Shown: positions 17,501 to 25,558 of the stretch, piece after piece
How positions within the stretch are numbered: the stretch's first letter is position 1
How the letters are laid out: every line of letters begins with the position of its first letter
Source: Cyclobacteriaceae bacterium
GTDB lineage: Bacteria > Bacteroidota > Bacteroidia > Cytophagales > Cyclobacteriaceae
Reading direction: 5' to 3'
Assembly (NCBI GenBank): GCA_025808415.1
Contig: CP075525.1
Span: 1,039,501-1,103,500 of the forward strand
DNA length: 64,000 bases
Made by a program: the position numbers and the translations under genes
Notes under the pieces: generated by a model
Seen by the model: the letters and a program-made list of their open reading frames with translations, nothing else
Told to the model about the DNA's origin: nothing
Database searches by the model: none

Positions 17501-17725
17501 CAGATAATACCTATAAAGCGATAATTCTAATTTTTCCCTTTCCTTTCCGTCAAGTGAACAATTCAGATACTTTTCGACCTCGTTAAACAAGTTGGGTGAA
17601 GCTAAGTATAGGCCCTCCTTAAATACCTTATTAAGGAATAGACTTTGAAGATCAGATTTTGGATAGTTTTCAAGGGGCAAAAGTGGAGTTCTTAGAATAA
17701 AGAAGCCGGGGGAATTAAATGTCAT
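14552..17725 (-). CDS. Lantibiotic dehydratase, full-length LanB type
   Basis: 1057 aa. The N-terminal part has the family opening (FNSPGFFILRTPLLPLE) and CTPFGMFAGISLG near 140-150, then the long glutamylation/elimination region; the C-terminal 300 residues match the SpaB_C elimination domain (LPGSEWHYAKIYCGVKTAD, then RYYDPDHHLRIRFKG). It would dehydrate Ser and Thr of the precursor using glutamyl-tRNA. An ATG at 17725 fits the family start better than the TTG 15 bases upstream. It begins 11 bases after the lanC stop, so the two are probably co-transcribed. Full-length LanB contrasts with the split enzyme of the pinensin system of Chitinophaga. Confidence 0.88.
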   Translation of the reverse strand: MTFNSPGFFILRTPLLPLENYPKSDLQSLFLNKVFKEGLYLASPNLFNEVEKYLNCSLDGKEREKLELSLYRYYLRSCYRCTPFGMFAGISLGAIAGQSTMQLAPTLQYRKNTRLDTHFLASFVQHLLQDEKVRESIRWFANNSLYTVGNKLRFIEYRIDKEVRTHHLVKVDGSEHVQSILSKARNGATINELANLLVTNEIKFEEAVSFVNEMIAACLLVSELDSLVTGAEYHTQLLEKLKDIPASQRYLKKLHAVVAALQKTDQNEVGVSTKYYDQVITDIKKWQIDFDSGKLFQCDMVKPAIRCVINKKVTDELSQSIRMLNRATTHSEQTNLKVFKEAFIKHYEEQEIPLLEVLDSEAGIGYPVNTHVSSDNSPLLANLFVKEENHLQLNNHQSNTWSKFLLTKLQEAIRRNSCEIEISEAEIQTILKDEKNDESLLPDSVYSLGSVLAPSGEELDKGNFLVYHEVTAGPSAINLLGRFCHMSNELTDLASEALRKEEEARPECIFAEILHIPQARLGNILMRPVLREYEIPILTRASVDEDHTIELNDLMVSIRNGRIFLRSKRLNKEVIPRLTTAHNFSMNPVPHYHFLCDLQFQGIKGGLSWNWGVLNEFPFLPRVRYGKTILSKARWILNLSNLSTKKDIKDSEIVELVTTHFTENGIPVNVTITQGDNQLPINIRNATCLKILVQDLKKYKSLILQECLFNDNNLVVTGPEGAFTNEIIIPWCKQIDVKQSERTNVDVKQAKEINLQQRSFLPGSEWHYAKIYCGVKTADLILAEVIKPLTEKLLEEGIISKFFFIRYYDPDHHLRIRFKGEGNFYAEVTNRLNKSLTPFLQANLVSNVQTEIYKREIERYGFENMDNSETIFFVDSIAVLNILSLLEGDEGDHFRWQFAIKGVNDLLDAFKFNNSMKKDLMGWLSMNFAKEFNADNQESKKQLSAKYREYRSVIELMFKDILSEKHEFYLVWQFFKTRKESLSVYAAEIYWLSRKNKLSVGLNDLVASYIHMFLNRFLRSKQRMQEMVIYDLLHQHYKSLLARESKNIKVIQTEQVS

Positions 17726-17736
17726 AGCAAAATTTA

Positions 17737-18966
17737 TCAACTACTTTTTTTATGATCAAGCAAAAGAATTTTATCCCATTGGGTATCCGATTGATGAATA
17801 AAGGACAATAATACAAGCCCGACTCCTGACAGTCCGTTTAAAAAACTACAACTCGTATTGAAATACTCGTAACGCCTGCTTTCAATTGCCTCAGTATTAG
17901 AAAAATACTTCTGCAGGCTATCCAATGTTAAACTAAGCCATCTATGTGATTCTACATTTGCTAATGGATTTCCGGATAGATCAAAAATCTTTTTATACAT
18001 ATAGGCAATACTGGATGTACCATGACAAAGACACATATCGTAGATGTCAAATTCTGAATAATGTGAAATGCCTTTTAAACTATTTTTATGTAATGCCTGT
18101 GAAAGTAATTCGTTTGCTTTTATTAAACTATCCTGGTTTTTAGATACCTCATAATGCATGAACAGGGTATAAGCAACAGCAAGGTCACCATAACACCAAC
18201 CTAAGTTACCCGTCCCACTTATCCGGTCAGAATATTCATACGGCAGGGTATTGTTTTCCTTGTTAAGTCTGTTCCTCAACCATAGTACCACCTTATCTGT
18301 AGATTCTTTCACAGCGGGTCCCAAATCATAGGTACTAACACATTTAAAAAGGAATAATAGTATCCCGGGTATGCCATGTGGAATACCAAGATTAATTATA
18401 TAACTGGTGTCTACATAGGGAGGCTTAGGTGTTAACCAGTAAGCTCCATCAGCGTCATACTTAAGGTTTTTTAACAAGGCTTCAATAATTTTAATGATAT
18501 ATGGTTTGACTGCATTTCGATTGTGTTCGATTGCAATTAATCCCTTTCCTAAAAAGCCATAAAATAGGTCATGACGATTAGATTCTAATTCCTCCACAGA
18601 AGTTGATTCCATAGCCAAATCAACCCAAGGTCTGCTTTGAGCATATTCTTCTTCATCCAGTAATTTCATTAATATAAGTTGATCGATAAGCCAAACGGAT
18701 GAAATAGAGGAAGAACCTATGCTTAGATACGGCTCAATTGGATTCATATTTGTTTTTTCAACCTCCTTTTCAAGTATTTCCATAACCCTATCAAGAAATA
18801 AAGGTTGCCCGGTTTGAAGGAGCCGGTATTTGAAGTATAATGCTACACCACCGCCTCCACTCAGTAGACCGTTTGATTCAGAATCGAATTTATCAAATAG
18901 CAAATCATCTAGCCTTTCAAGGCAGTAATGAATTTTCGAGTCTAATGTTTTTAATGATTGAACCAT
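17737..18966 (-). CDS. Lanthionine synthetase C-like cyclase (LanC)
   Basis: 409 aa of alpha-barrel type. The three zinc ligands of LanC are visible as GWCYGD near residue 260 and CLCHGTSS near 312, and IPHGIPG near 198 is another family signature. It adds cysteine thiols to dehydrated residues to form (methyl)lanthionine rings in the cytoplasm. It lies between the precursor gene (75 bases upstream) and the dehydratase (11 bases downstream), a compact precursor-LanC-LanB operon. Confidence 0.88.
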   Translation of the reverse strand: MVQSLKTLDSKIHYCLERLDDLLFDKFDSESNGLLSGGGGVALYFKYRLLQTGQPLFLDRVMEILEKEVEKTNMNPIEPYLSIGSSSISSVWLIDQLILMKLLDEEEYAQSRPWVDLAMESTSVEELESNRHDLFYGFLGKGLIAIEHNRNAVKPYIIKIIEALLKNLKYDADGAYWLTPKPPYVDTSYIINLGIPHGIPGILLFLFKCVSTYDLGPAVKESTDKVVLWLRNRLNKENNTLPYEYSDRISGTGNLGWCYGDLAVAYTLFMHYEVSKNQDSLIKANELLSQALHKNSLKGISHYSEFDIYDMCLCHGTSSIAYMYKKIFDLSGNPLANVESHRWLSLTLDSLQKYFSNTEAIESRRYEYFNTSCSFLNGLSGVGLVLLSFIHQSDTQWDKILLLDHKKSS

Positions 18967-19041
18967 CCTAACAGTATCAAGTTACTATAAAAGACCCCTG
19001 CTATAACCTTTTAATATTTACAACAAGGGCCTTGTAAGAAA

Positions 19042-19221
19042 TTATTGACAGGCGCACCAGGAGCACGTACAGCTCCATCCCTGAGAATCTGCCCTCAATG
19101 AAGGAGCTTGACCGCATTCGGCAGTCTCACCTCCTTTAACAGTTCGCATTTGATCTTTTGTTAGATTACCAAGTGTCTCCTTGTTTAGTGACAGTTTGGT
19201 TTTTAACCTTTGCTTTTTCAT
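19042..19221 (-). CDS. Class I lanthipeptide precursor with double-Gly leader
   Basis: 59 aa from the ATG at 19221 (a TTG at 19245 would add eight residues). The leader has KLSLNKETLGNLTKDQM followed by RTVKGG, the double-glycine leader of Bacteroidota class I lanthipeptides. Cleavage after GG leaves a 28-residue core with five Cys (positions 5, 20, 22, 25, 27) and six Ser/Thr (2, 10, 15, 19, 21, 23). The C-terminal half, SCTCSWCACQ, is unusually dense in Cys and Ser/Thr, so crowded or overlapping rings are expected. Only one precursor is present. Confidence 0.87.
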   Translation of the reverse strand: MKKQRLKTKLSLNKETLGNLTKDQMRTVKGGETAECGQAPSLRADSQGWSCTCSWCACQ

Positions 19222-19249
19222 TGGTTTTAAAAATTTGGTTAACAATCAT

Positions 19250-19266
19250 AATACCACCTTGGTATT
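19250..19266. promoter_or_regulatory. Palindrome in the leader of the lanthipeptide operon
   Basis: AATACCA, three bases, then TGGTATT, a perfect 7-bp inverted repeat between the proposed promoter and the precursor start. It could be an operator for the HTH protein encoded at 22235 or an mRNA hairpin. A second repeat, GTCCAAT then ATTGGAC, lies at about 19323-19339. Confidence 0.4.
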
Positions 19267-19299
19267 ATGGCCTTGCTGATGTCGCGATCATCAACTTGA

Positions 19300-19328
19300 C
19301 AAAGCTAAAGTATTGTTTGGGAGTCCAA
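19300..19328 (-). promoter_or_regulatory. Putative promoter of the lanthipeptide operon
   Basis: On the minus strand TAGCTTTG (19307-19300) matches the Bacteroidota -7 consensus TAnnTTTG, with TTGG 17 bases upstream as a -33 element. It would give an RNA leader of roughly 70 bases before the precursor ATG. Confidence 0.5.
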
Positions 19329-19416
19329 TGGTATTGGACTGGGTCTCGAATTTGAGATTTATTTGCTAAAGCAAAATTGAATTTATACTATATTTAATCA
19401 CTGAACTCTGATAAGA

Positions 19417-22257
19417 ATGAAGATTGTGAAATGTTTAGTGCTCAGTTTAATCGTTGTATGTCCATCGTTATTGTTTAGTCAAACCGGAGAAGTGACGGGC
19501 AAAATTTTGGATGCACAAACCCAGGAACCCTTGCCTTTCTCCCATGTGTTTGTGAGCAACACCACACTTGGCACAACGTCTGATGTAGAAGGCAATTTCC
19601 TATTAAAAAATGTGCCTATCGGTACTCACGATCTGATTTTCTCATACATCGGGTACCAAACTTTTCAGAGCAAAGTTATAATTGCTGAAGCTCAAACGGT
19701 TACCATTACCGTGCGGCTAAACCAATCGCTACAAGAGCTATCCGGAGTGGAGGTGAAAGGCACCCGTGATAAAGAATGGCTGAAACAAATGAAGCAGTTT
19801 GAAAAACTTTTCTTAGGTGAGAAGTTTGTATCTACTTGTAAAATAGTGAACCCTTGGGTAATAGATTTTATAACATCAGATAACTCAAAAGTATTTGCAG
19901 CCAAAGCATCGGCACCTCTTGAAATTATCAACAACTACTTGGGATACAACATTATATTTCATCTTAAAAAATTTCAGTCAGGCAGCCAGGGATACACGAT
20001 TGAAGGCAATGCTTATTTCAAAGAACTAAGTGATCCTGCCAAAAAAGAATCATGGGCTACAAACAGAGCTTATGTTTATTCAGGATCAGACAGGCATTTA
20101 TTCAAATCCATTTTAAATAACCGCGTAGTTCATGAAGGCTACAGACTTTACATGGATAAGCCAGGCGCAGTTGATGTCAATACACGGACAGACCTATTCT
20201 ATTCCGAAGTAGGTAAAAAGGTAGTAGAGTACAACACAAATAATATTGCGTTGCCAACAGGTCGTCCTTATGAATACACGTTTCAACTTAGCGGACGCAC
20301 CGAAATTCATTACCTGAACAAATCCGGATCAGTAAAATATTATAAAGATATGGCGGGAGCCGTATCGTGGATGGAAGTACGCGGCAACCTGGTGCGGGTG
20401 AATAATAATGGAATTCTGCTTAACCCTGGGGAAGTTGTCTATTCCGGGGAGTGGAGCAATTATCGGGTTGGCACATTACTCCCATTAGATTACCAACCAG
20501 GCATTGCGCTGCAATCGGATAAACTCATTACTAAAACCATTTCACCAATTGAAAAAGCATATATACATACTGATAAGCCCTATTACTATCCAGGAGAAAA
20601 CATTTGGATGAAAGTGTATTTTAATTATAATCAGCCCGGCTTGAGTGACTCATTGAGCAAGGTTTTGTATATAGAGCTGATCAATCAAGCAAAAGAAATT
20701 ATTCAGCACAAAGCTGTTAAAATTGATAGTGGATGGGCTGCTTCTGATTTTAAGCTTCCTACTGACTTACCTGCCGGAAATTACATGCTGAGGGGTTATA
20801 CTAACTGGATGAGGAATTTTGGAGAGCAATGTTTTTCGCTTAAGCCAATTCCGGTTTTAACCCTTTCAGAAAAAATAGAAAGAGAAGTTTATTATTCAAC
20901 CGCAACCGATAGCTCCTTGCGGGTTGTCGCAAACAAAGAAAGTTACCAGCCTCGCGAAAAAATTCAATTAACAATTCACGTACAAGACGAGAATAAATTA
21001 CCAACGGCTGCAAACCTATCCATTTCAATAACGGATGAAAAACAGGTTACTCCGATAAAAGATGAGGAAACTATTGTTACCGGTCTTACACTACCTAGGT
21101 TACCCAAACCTGCTGTGATTGCATACCAGATTGAGCAAGGGATAGTGCTATCGGGAGTATTTAAAAATGATAAGCAAAAGCCTGAAAGTACTAACCTGAT
21201 GGTAGTTGTCGGAAAGTTTGCTGATTTTTTTATGGTTGATACCGATGACAAGGGAAAATTCACTTTGAATGGGCTACAGTTTTATGACAGTGTTGATTTT
21301 ACTTTCCAGGCTAAGGATAAGCGGGGTAAGCCCTATGGCCATGTATCATTAATGAAAAGAGAAATTCCACTGATTTCGTCATGGAAAGCCTACAAAGGGT
21401 TGAATATAGCCAATGCCAATTCGCCCCAACGTGTATTTACGCAATTTGAAGTGGACAAAGAGGCTACTCTATTGGAAGAAGTGACTATCACAGGAAGGCG
21501 AATAGAAGAGCCACCAACAGAAGTACAGCACAAAATATTTGGCAAGCCAGATCACGTTGTGAAAGGGGAAACACTCATTAACAGTGGAACCACAAACTTA
21601 ACTGTTGCCCTTCAGGGAAAAGTACCTGGAGTGATTATTACTTCTGCAATAGGAAACAAGGGCTCTACCTACAAAATCAATATTCGTGGTATATCCTCGA
21701 TTCTGTTAAACACCGAACCTTTAGTGCTAATTGATGGTGTTCCAGTAGGCGGAAATGCGGGAACTCCAACTATTAGGGATGCGAGTGGTAAAATTATCGA
21801 ATTAGGCCAGATGGGAGATACAGCCGGTGACCGATTGGCAATGATAGACCCTAATATGGTGGATCGGATAGAAGTTACTACAAGAGTAAATAGTTTATAT
21901 GGAGATGCTGGGCGGAATGGAGTAATCGCCATATTTACAAAATCAGGCTCTACAAACAAGCTATCCAATTTGCAAGACCTAAAAACAGTGGACGTCTATA
22001 AAATTTCCGGATATAACACGCCCCGAGAATTCAAGTCACCTGATTATAACAGCCCAACGTTAGATAAAGAAAAACCGGATTATCGGTCAACTATTTATTG
22101 GAATCCGCAGTTGAATACTGATGGTATCTCTGGAACTTGTTCAGTATCATTCTTCGCAGCAGATTTACCGGGAAGGTATAGGATTATAGTTGAGGGTATG
22201 ACTGAAACAGGCAAACCCATTCGTTCTGAATCTTTTATTGTAATAGATAATAATTGA
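19417..22257 (+). CDS. TonB-plug protein with carboxypeptidase-regulatory and MG-like domains
   Basis: 946 aa. Signal peptide (MKIVKCLVLSLIVVCPSLLFSQ); a CarboxypepD_reg-like domain at about 24-110 (GKILDAQTQEPLPFSHVFVS); a middle region beginning EKAYIHTDKPYYYPGENIWM, like the macroglobulin-type MG domain; then a TonB receptor plug at about 715-840 (GKVPGVIIT, IRGISSI, PLVLIDGVPVGG, RIEVTTRVNSLYGDAG). No beta-barrel follows, only about 100 residues, so it cannot be a transporter by itself. It may be a surface partner of the lanthipeptide system in export, immunity or cell-envelope sensing. It is transcribed divergently from the precursor and its end overlaps the HTH gene by 23 bases. Confidence 0.75.
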   Translation: MKIVKCLVLSLIVVCPSLLFSQTGEVTGKILDAQTQEPLPFSHVFVSNTTLGTTSDVEGNFLLKNVPIGTHDLIFSYIGYQTFQSKVIIAEAQTVTITVRLNQSLQELSGVEVKGTRDKEWLKQMKQFEKLFLGEKFVSTCKIVNPWVIDFITSDNSKVFAAKASAPLEIINNYLGYNIIFHLKKFQSGSQGYTIEGNAYFKELSDPAKKESWATNRAYVYSGSDRHLFKSILNNRVVHEGYRLYMDKPGAVDVNTRTDLFYSEVGKKVVEYNTNNIALPTGRPYEYTFQLSGRTEIHYLNKSGSVKYYKDMAGAVSWMEVRGNLVRVNNNGILLNPGEVVYSGEWSNYRVGTLLPLDYQPGIALQSDKLITKTISPIEKAYIHTDKPYYYPGENIWMKVYFNYNQPGLSDSLSKVLYIELINQAKEIIQHKAVKIDSGWAASDFKLPTDLPAGNYMLRGYTNWMRNFGEQCFSLKPIPVLTLSEKIEREVYYSTATDSSLRVVANKESYQPREKIQLTIHVQDENKLPTAANLSISITDEKQVTPIKDEETIVTGLTLPRLPKPAVIAYQIEQGIVLSGVFKNDKQKPESTNLMVVVGKFADFFMVDTDDKGKFTLNGLQFYDSVDFTFQAKDKRGKPYGHVSLMKREIPLISSWKAYKGLNIANANSPQRVFTQFEVDKEATLLEEVTITGRRIEEPPTEVQHKIFGKPDHVVKGETLINSGTTNLTVALQGKVPGVIITSAIGNKGSTYKINIRGISSILLNTEPLVLIDGVPVGGNAGTPTIRDASGKIIELGQMGDTAGDRLAMIDPNMVDRIEVTTRVNSLYGDAGRNGVIAIFTKSGSTNKLSNLQDLKTVDVYKISGYNTPREFKSPDYNSPTLDKEKPDYRSTIYWNPQLNTDGISGTCSVSFFAADLPGRYRIIVEGMTETGKPIRSESFIVIDNN

Positions 22258-22561
22258 AATCTCTCAATGGGCTAAGGGTCAACTTTTGTAAAGATGAGCT
22301 ATCAAATCTAGCATTATTTCCTCCTTTTAGTTGATTCATATTTCCGATCAATAAATTAAATTCCTGTTCATAATAATATGTCTTTCGTATTGGGCAGAAT
22401 TTAATTAAAGCACCCATCTCTCTCATCTCATCGAGATTAATCATAAGCATACTCCTGGAGATTCCTATTTTCTCAGCAAACTCTTCTGCTGTGCCTGTAG
22501 CTTCTTTTTTAATAAAGCTATCAAGTCTTTTCAAGCGGTCAATAGATTTTAATAGACTCAT
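22235..22561 (-). CDS. Small winged-helix protein of the lanthipeptide cluster
   Basis: 108 aa. Residues 1-65 form a helix-turn-helix: ATGTAEEFAEKIGISRSMLMINLDEM then a short wing (GALIKFCPIRKTYYYEQ). Small DeoR-like HTH proteins of this size are common in Bacteroidota. It follows the ABC exporter by 14 bases and is probably co-transcribed with it. It may regulate the cluster, for example through the palindromes at 19250-19339; no effector domain is present, so what it senses is not evident. Confidence 0.68.
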   Translation of the reverse strand: MSLLKSIDRLKRLDSFIKKEATGTAEEFAEKIGISRSMLMINLDEMREMGALIKFCPIRKTYYYEQEFNLLIGNMNQLKGGNNARFDSSSLQKLTLSPLRDFNYYLLQ

Positions 22562-22575
22562 AGTTTATGATTTTT

Positions 22576-24780
22576 TCAGTCCCCTAACTCCAATTGATTT
22601 CTAACAAGATTATAATAGACGCCTTTGCTTTTTGCCAATTGTTCATGCGTACCTACTTCTTTAATTTTTCCGTTGCTGATTACCACAATTTGATCAGCAT
22701 TTTTGACCGTACTCAACCGGTGTGCAATTACTACCACGGTTCTTCCCTTAAAAAACTCATTCAGGTTGTCAATGATTTTTCTTTCATTTTCAGCATCAAG
22801 GGCAGAGGTAGCCTCATCAAGAAAAAGGAATTCCGGGTTTTTATAAACAGCCCGGGCAACTAATATTCGCTGCTTCTGGCCTTGGCTTAAGCCCACGCCA
22901 TTGCTACCTACTTTTGTACTGTAACCCAGCGGCAATGACTCTATAAAGTCTTTGATGTTGGCAATATCTACGGCATGCAACAATTTTTGCTTGTCAATAG
23001 CTTCGTCAGATAGCGCAATATTTTTTAAAATGGTATCTGCAAATAAATAACCGTCTTGTAACACCACCCCGCACTGCTTGCGCCAGTGCGATGATGAAAT
23101 ACCAGCTAAATCAATTCCGCCAACGCTTATTGAACCGCTCATGGGTTGATAGAATTTCAAGAGCAATTTCATCAGCGTAGTTTTACCACTTCCACTGGCA
23201 CCAACAATAGCTGTTACCTTACCTTCAGGGATAATGAGGTCAACAGAATCTAGTACTTTTGGCGAATGTGGTCCTTCATATTGAAAGCTTACATCTTTGA
23301 TGATGAGTGATTTAGAAGTAAAAGAGAGATCATCCACGAAAAAATTTTGAAGGTGTGAATCTTCGTTTTTCAACTCATGAATTTCCGATATTCTTGAAAA
23401 GCTAAGTTTGGCATCTTGCAAACTCCGCGTGAAGGTTATAAATTCATTTAAAGGGGCATTTAACTGCCCAATGATGTATTGAACTGCCAGCATCATGCCG
23501 AGTGTCATCTGTCCTTCAATTACAGCCATTGCCGCAATGATTGTGATGATTATGTTTTTGAGTTCGTTTATGAAAAGACTTCCTGCATCCTGTACCTGCG
23601 CCAGTTTGGTGTTTGAAATAGATAACTTTAATATTTTAGCTTGAATTCTTTCCCACTCCCAGCGTTTAGTTGTCTCGCAGTTGTTTATTTTAATATCAGG
23701 CATTCCGTTAATCAGTTGGATCAGGTTGCTCTGATTGTGCGAAAATTGCTGAAACCTTTTGTAGTCCAGTTCTGCACGTTTTTTCATGAACAGCAATGTG
23801 TAAACTACATACAGGCCGCTGAGAATAAAGAAAACCAAAAAGATATTGATGTTGTAGAAAAGAAGGACTGCACCAAAAACAACTAAGTTGAAGAATGAAA
23901 AAAGAATACTGAGAGTAGAGGTACTCAGGAAACGTTCAATCCTATTGTAGTCTTCAATGCGTTGTAATAAATCACCAATCATTTTGCTGTCAAAAAATGA
24001 AAGAGGTAGCTTAAGAAGTTTCAAAAGAAAATCTGAAATGAACGAGATATTTATTCGCGTGCTAAGGTGAAGCAGAATCCACCTGCGAATAAACTCAACA
24101 CTGGAGCGGCTAATGAATAGCATTAACTGACCGGCCAATATCAGGTAAATGAAATTTACATTTCTTGTATTAATACCTACATCAATGATGGATTGTGTAA
24201 GGAAAGGGAGCATGAGTTGGATCAAACTTCCAAGCAGCAGGCCAATGAATAACTGGAATACAAGTCGCTTGTATTTTCTTATGTATCCGAATAAGCTTGC
24301 AAAGCCAATTTTTGTTTCCACCCTGTCTGGTTCCTTCTCGTAAAACGCAGGAGTTGGTACCAAAAGCAAAGCCAGCCCGGCCTTGCTTCCGTTTGCTTCT
24401 GTAATGGTTAGCCAGCATTTTTCAAAATCGGGTCTATTGTAAATTAATAATGATGAGCCAGGGTCTGCTACAAATACTTTATCCTTTTTCACAGCATATA
24501 CCACTACAAAGTGACTTTGGTTCCAGTGAATAATACAAGGAAGTTGTGCTTCGGTGAGTAATTGATCGAAAGTTAATTTTACTCCCAGTGTATGAAACCC
24601 AATTGCTTCGGCAGCATCACTTATCCCAAGCATTGAAACCCCTTCACGTGTTATGTATGCTTTATTTCTGAGCTCATTCAGTGTAAATACCTTACCATAG
24701 TATTTGGAAATCATGCGCAGACAAGTCGGCCCGCAATCCATGGTATCAAGCTGTTTGTAAAAGGGAAATTTCTTGAACAA
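22576..24780 (-). CDS. Peptidase C39-containing ABC exporter (LanT type)
   Basis: 734 aa. An N-terminal C39 cysteine protease domain has the catalytic Cys in MDCGPTCLRM near residue 16 and His in IIHWNQSHFVVVYAV near 91. A six-helix membrane domain follows (about 165-440), then an ATPase domain with Walker A GASGSGKTT, signature LSQGQKQR, Walker B FLFLDEATSALD and H-loop AHRLST. It would cut the precursor after the double glycine and export the core. No ATG precedes the conserved N-terminus, so a TTG start at 24780 is inferred. It leads the ABC-HTH operon; its likely periplasmic partner is the HlyD protein at 13297. Confidence 0.87.
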   Translation of the reverse strand: MFKKFPFYKQLDTMDCGPTCLRMISKYYGKVFTLNELRNKAYITREGVSMLGISDAAEAIGFHTLGVKLTFDQLLTEAQLPCIIHWNQSHFVVVYAVKKDKVFVADPGSSLLIYNRPDFEKCWLTITEANGSKAGLALLLVPTPAFYEKEPDRVETKIGFASLFGYIRKYKRLVFQLFIGLLLGSLIQLMLPFLTQSIIDVGINTRNVNFIYLILAGQLMLFISRSSVEFIRRWILLHLSTRINISFISDFLLKLLKLPLSFFDSKMIGDLLQRIEDYNRIERFLSTSTLSILFSFFNLVVFGAVLLFYNINIFLVFFILSGLYVVYTLLFMKKRAELDYKRFQQFSHNQSNLIQLINGMPDIKINNCETTKRWEWERIQAKILKLSISNTKLAQVQDAGSLFINELKNIIITIIAAMAVIEGQMTLGMMLAVQYIIGQLNAPLNEFITFTRSLQDAKLSFSRISEIHELKNEDSHLQNFFVDDLSFTSKSLIIKDVSFQYEGPHSPKVLDSVDLIIPEGKVTAIVGASGSGKTTLMKLLLKFYQPMSGSISVGGIDLAGISSSHWRKQCGVVLQDGYLFADTILKNIALSDEAIDKQKLLHAVDIANIKDFIESLPLGYSTKVGSNGVGLSQGQKQRILVARAVYKNPEFLFLDEATSALDAENERKIIDNLNEFFKGRTVVVIAHRLSTVKNADQIVVISNGKIKEVGTHEQLAKSKGVYYNLVRNQLELGD

Positions 24781-24825
24781 TGCTTTATAGATTATAAAAT
24801 TTGCATATTGAAACTAACGTTGGAG

Positions 24826-24894
24826 AAAGCAAGTGTGTGGGAGTAGCGTGCGTGTGGGTGTCAGTGATGGAAGCCACTGCCACACTCTTGCTTT
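24826..24894. repeat. Long inverted repeat at the right edge of the lanthipeptide module
   Basis: AAAGCAAGTGTGTGG at 24826-24840 pairs with CCACACTCTTGCTTT at 24880-24894 (14 of 15), around a 39-base loop. The loop length and layout differ from H1-H3. It lies just inside the inverted-repeat end at 24914. Confidence 0.5.
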
Positions 24895-24931
24895 GCGCGT
24901 GGTGTGCGGTGGGAAAAAACTTTATTGTTGT

Positions 24932-25056
24932 CAACTCGCTATTAATCTGAAGTCCTGAAATAATCACTTTTCTGTCAACCGTTATGTTTTGTTTATCTGT
25001 CCTAAGTCTGTCAGCGAGTCTTTGTCGGTAAAACTAACTCATTAAAAGGCATTGGC
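24932..25056. other. Right remnant of the cassette carrying the lanthipeptide cluster
   Basis: 125 bases without a gene. GTC occurs 7 times and GAC not at all on the plus strand, the cassette signature absent from the adjoining cluster. The last bases pair with the S14 boundary of the same cassette. Confidence 0.5.
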
Positions 25057-25183
25057 GCCAACGTGTTGGGTTTGTTTAGTGGCGGATAAATCCAACGGAT
25101 TTGTCCGCCTACACGAATATAAATAAACTTGCTGACACTACGGGCGACTGTGTCGCCCGCCATTAAACAAACCCGGTGTTGGC
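25057..25183 (-). repeat. attC-like site S15 (subfamily A)
   Basis: GCCAAC to GTTGGC, 127 bp, with the variant GTGTTGGG next to the core. It is carried by HigBA copy 1; the same variant accompanies all four HigBA copies. Confidence 0.88.
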
Positions 25184-25196
25184 GGTTTGTGCCGTT

Positions 25197-25553
25197 TTAG
25201 TAGGCTTGTATTAAAACGTCTGTCGGAATATTTAATTTTTCATGAAGCTGTCTAATCATGTCCAACGATAGTTTTCTTTTTTTGTTTAGTATTTCACTTG
25301 CTCTACTCTTAAGTCCAACGACTTTCGCTAAATCTGTCTGAGTATAACCAAGTTGTTCCATTCTGAATTTTATCGCTTCAATTGGGTCTGGTAGGTCAAT
25401 TGGGAAATGTTCATTTTCGTATTGGTCAATTAAAATACCCAATATCTCAAGTTCGTCTCCTTCCTTTGTTCCTTTTTTTGCGTCAAAGATTAGCTCAAGT
25501 CTGTCCAATGCTTGTTGGTAGTCCTTTTTAGTTTTTATTGGTTTTAAGTTCAT
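25197..25553 (-). CDS. higA: HigA-type antitoxin, copy 1 of 4
   Basis: 118 aa from the ATG at 25553 (three residues after an in-frame TTG). The C-terminal half is an XRE helix-turn-helix (YTQTDLAKVVGLKSRASEILNKKRKLS), preceded by an acidic helical N-terminus. HigA neutralises the mRNA-cleaving HigB toxin and represses the operon. It follows higB by five bases, the toxin-first order of hig operons. Identical pairs lie at 29389, 32077 and 40709. A toxin-antitoxin cassette can stabilise an array by penalising its loss. Confidence 0.85.
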   Translation of the reverse strand: MNLKPIKTKKDYQQALDRLELIFDAKKGTKEGDELEILGILIDQYENEHFPIDLPDPIEAIKFRMEQLGYTQTDLAKVVGLKSRASEILNKKRKLSLDMIRQLHEKLNIPTDVLIQAY

Positions 25554-25558
25554 AGTCG

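Larger units (their letters stand above)
13080..24931. mobile_element. Putative inserted module carrying a lanthipeptide cluster, bounded by 18-bp inverted repeats
   Basis: ACAACAATAAAGTTTTTT at 13080-13097 recurs as its exact reverse complement at 24914-24931, 11.8 kb away. Immediately outside, composition changes to that of the cassettes. Both flanks show CAA, a possible 3-bp target duplication. No transposase or recombinase gene is inside, so how it moved is unknown. Genes on both strands inside contrast with the strictly one-strand cassettes around it. Confidence 0.5.

Noticed and set aside
24785..24967. 60-codon frame near the right edge of the lanthipeptide module
   Set aside because: It runs across the inverted-repeat end and the hairpin at 24826 and has no ATG; it is a by-product of the junction.
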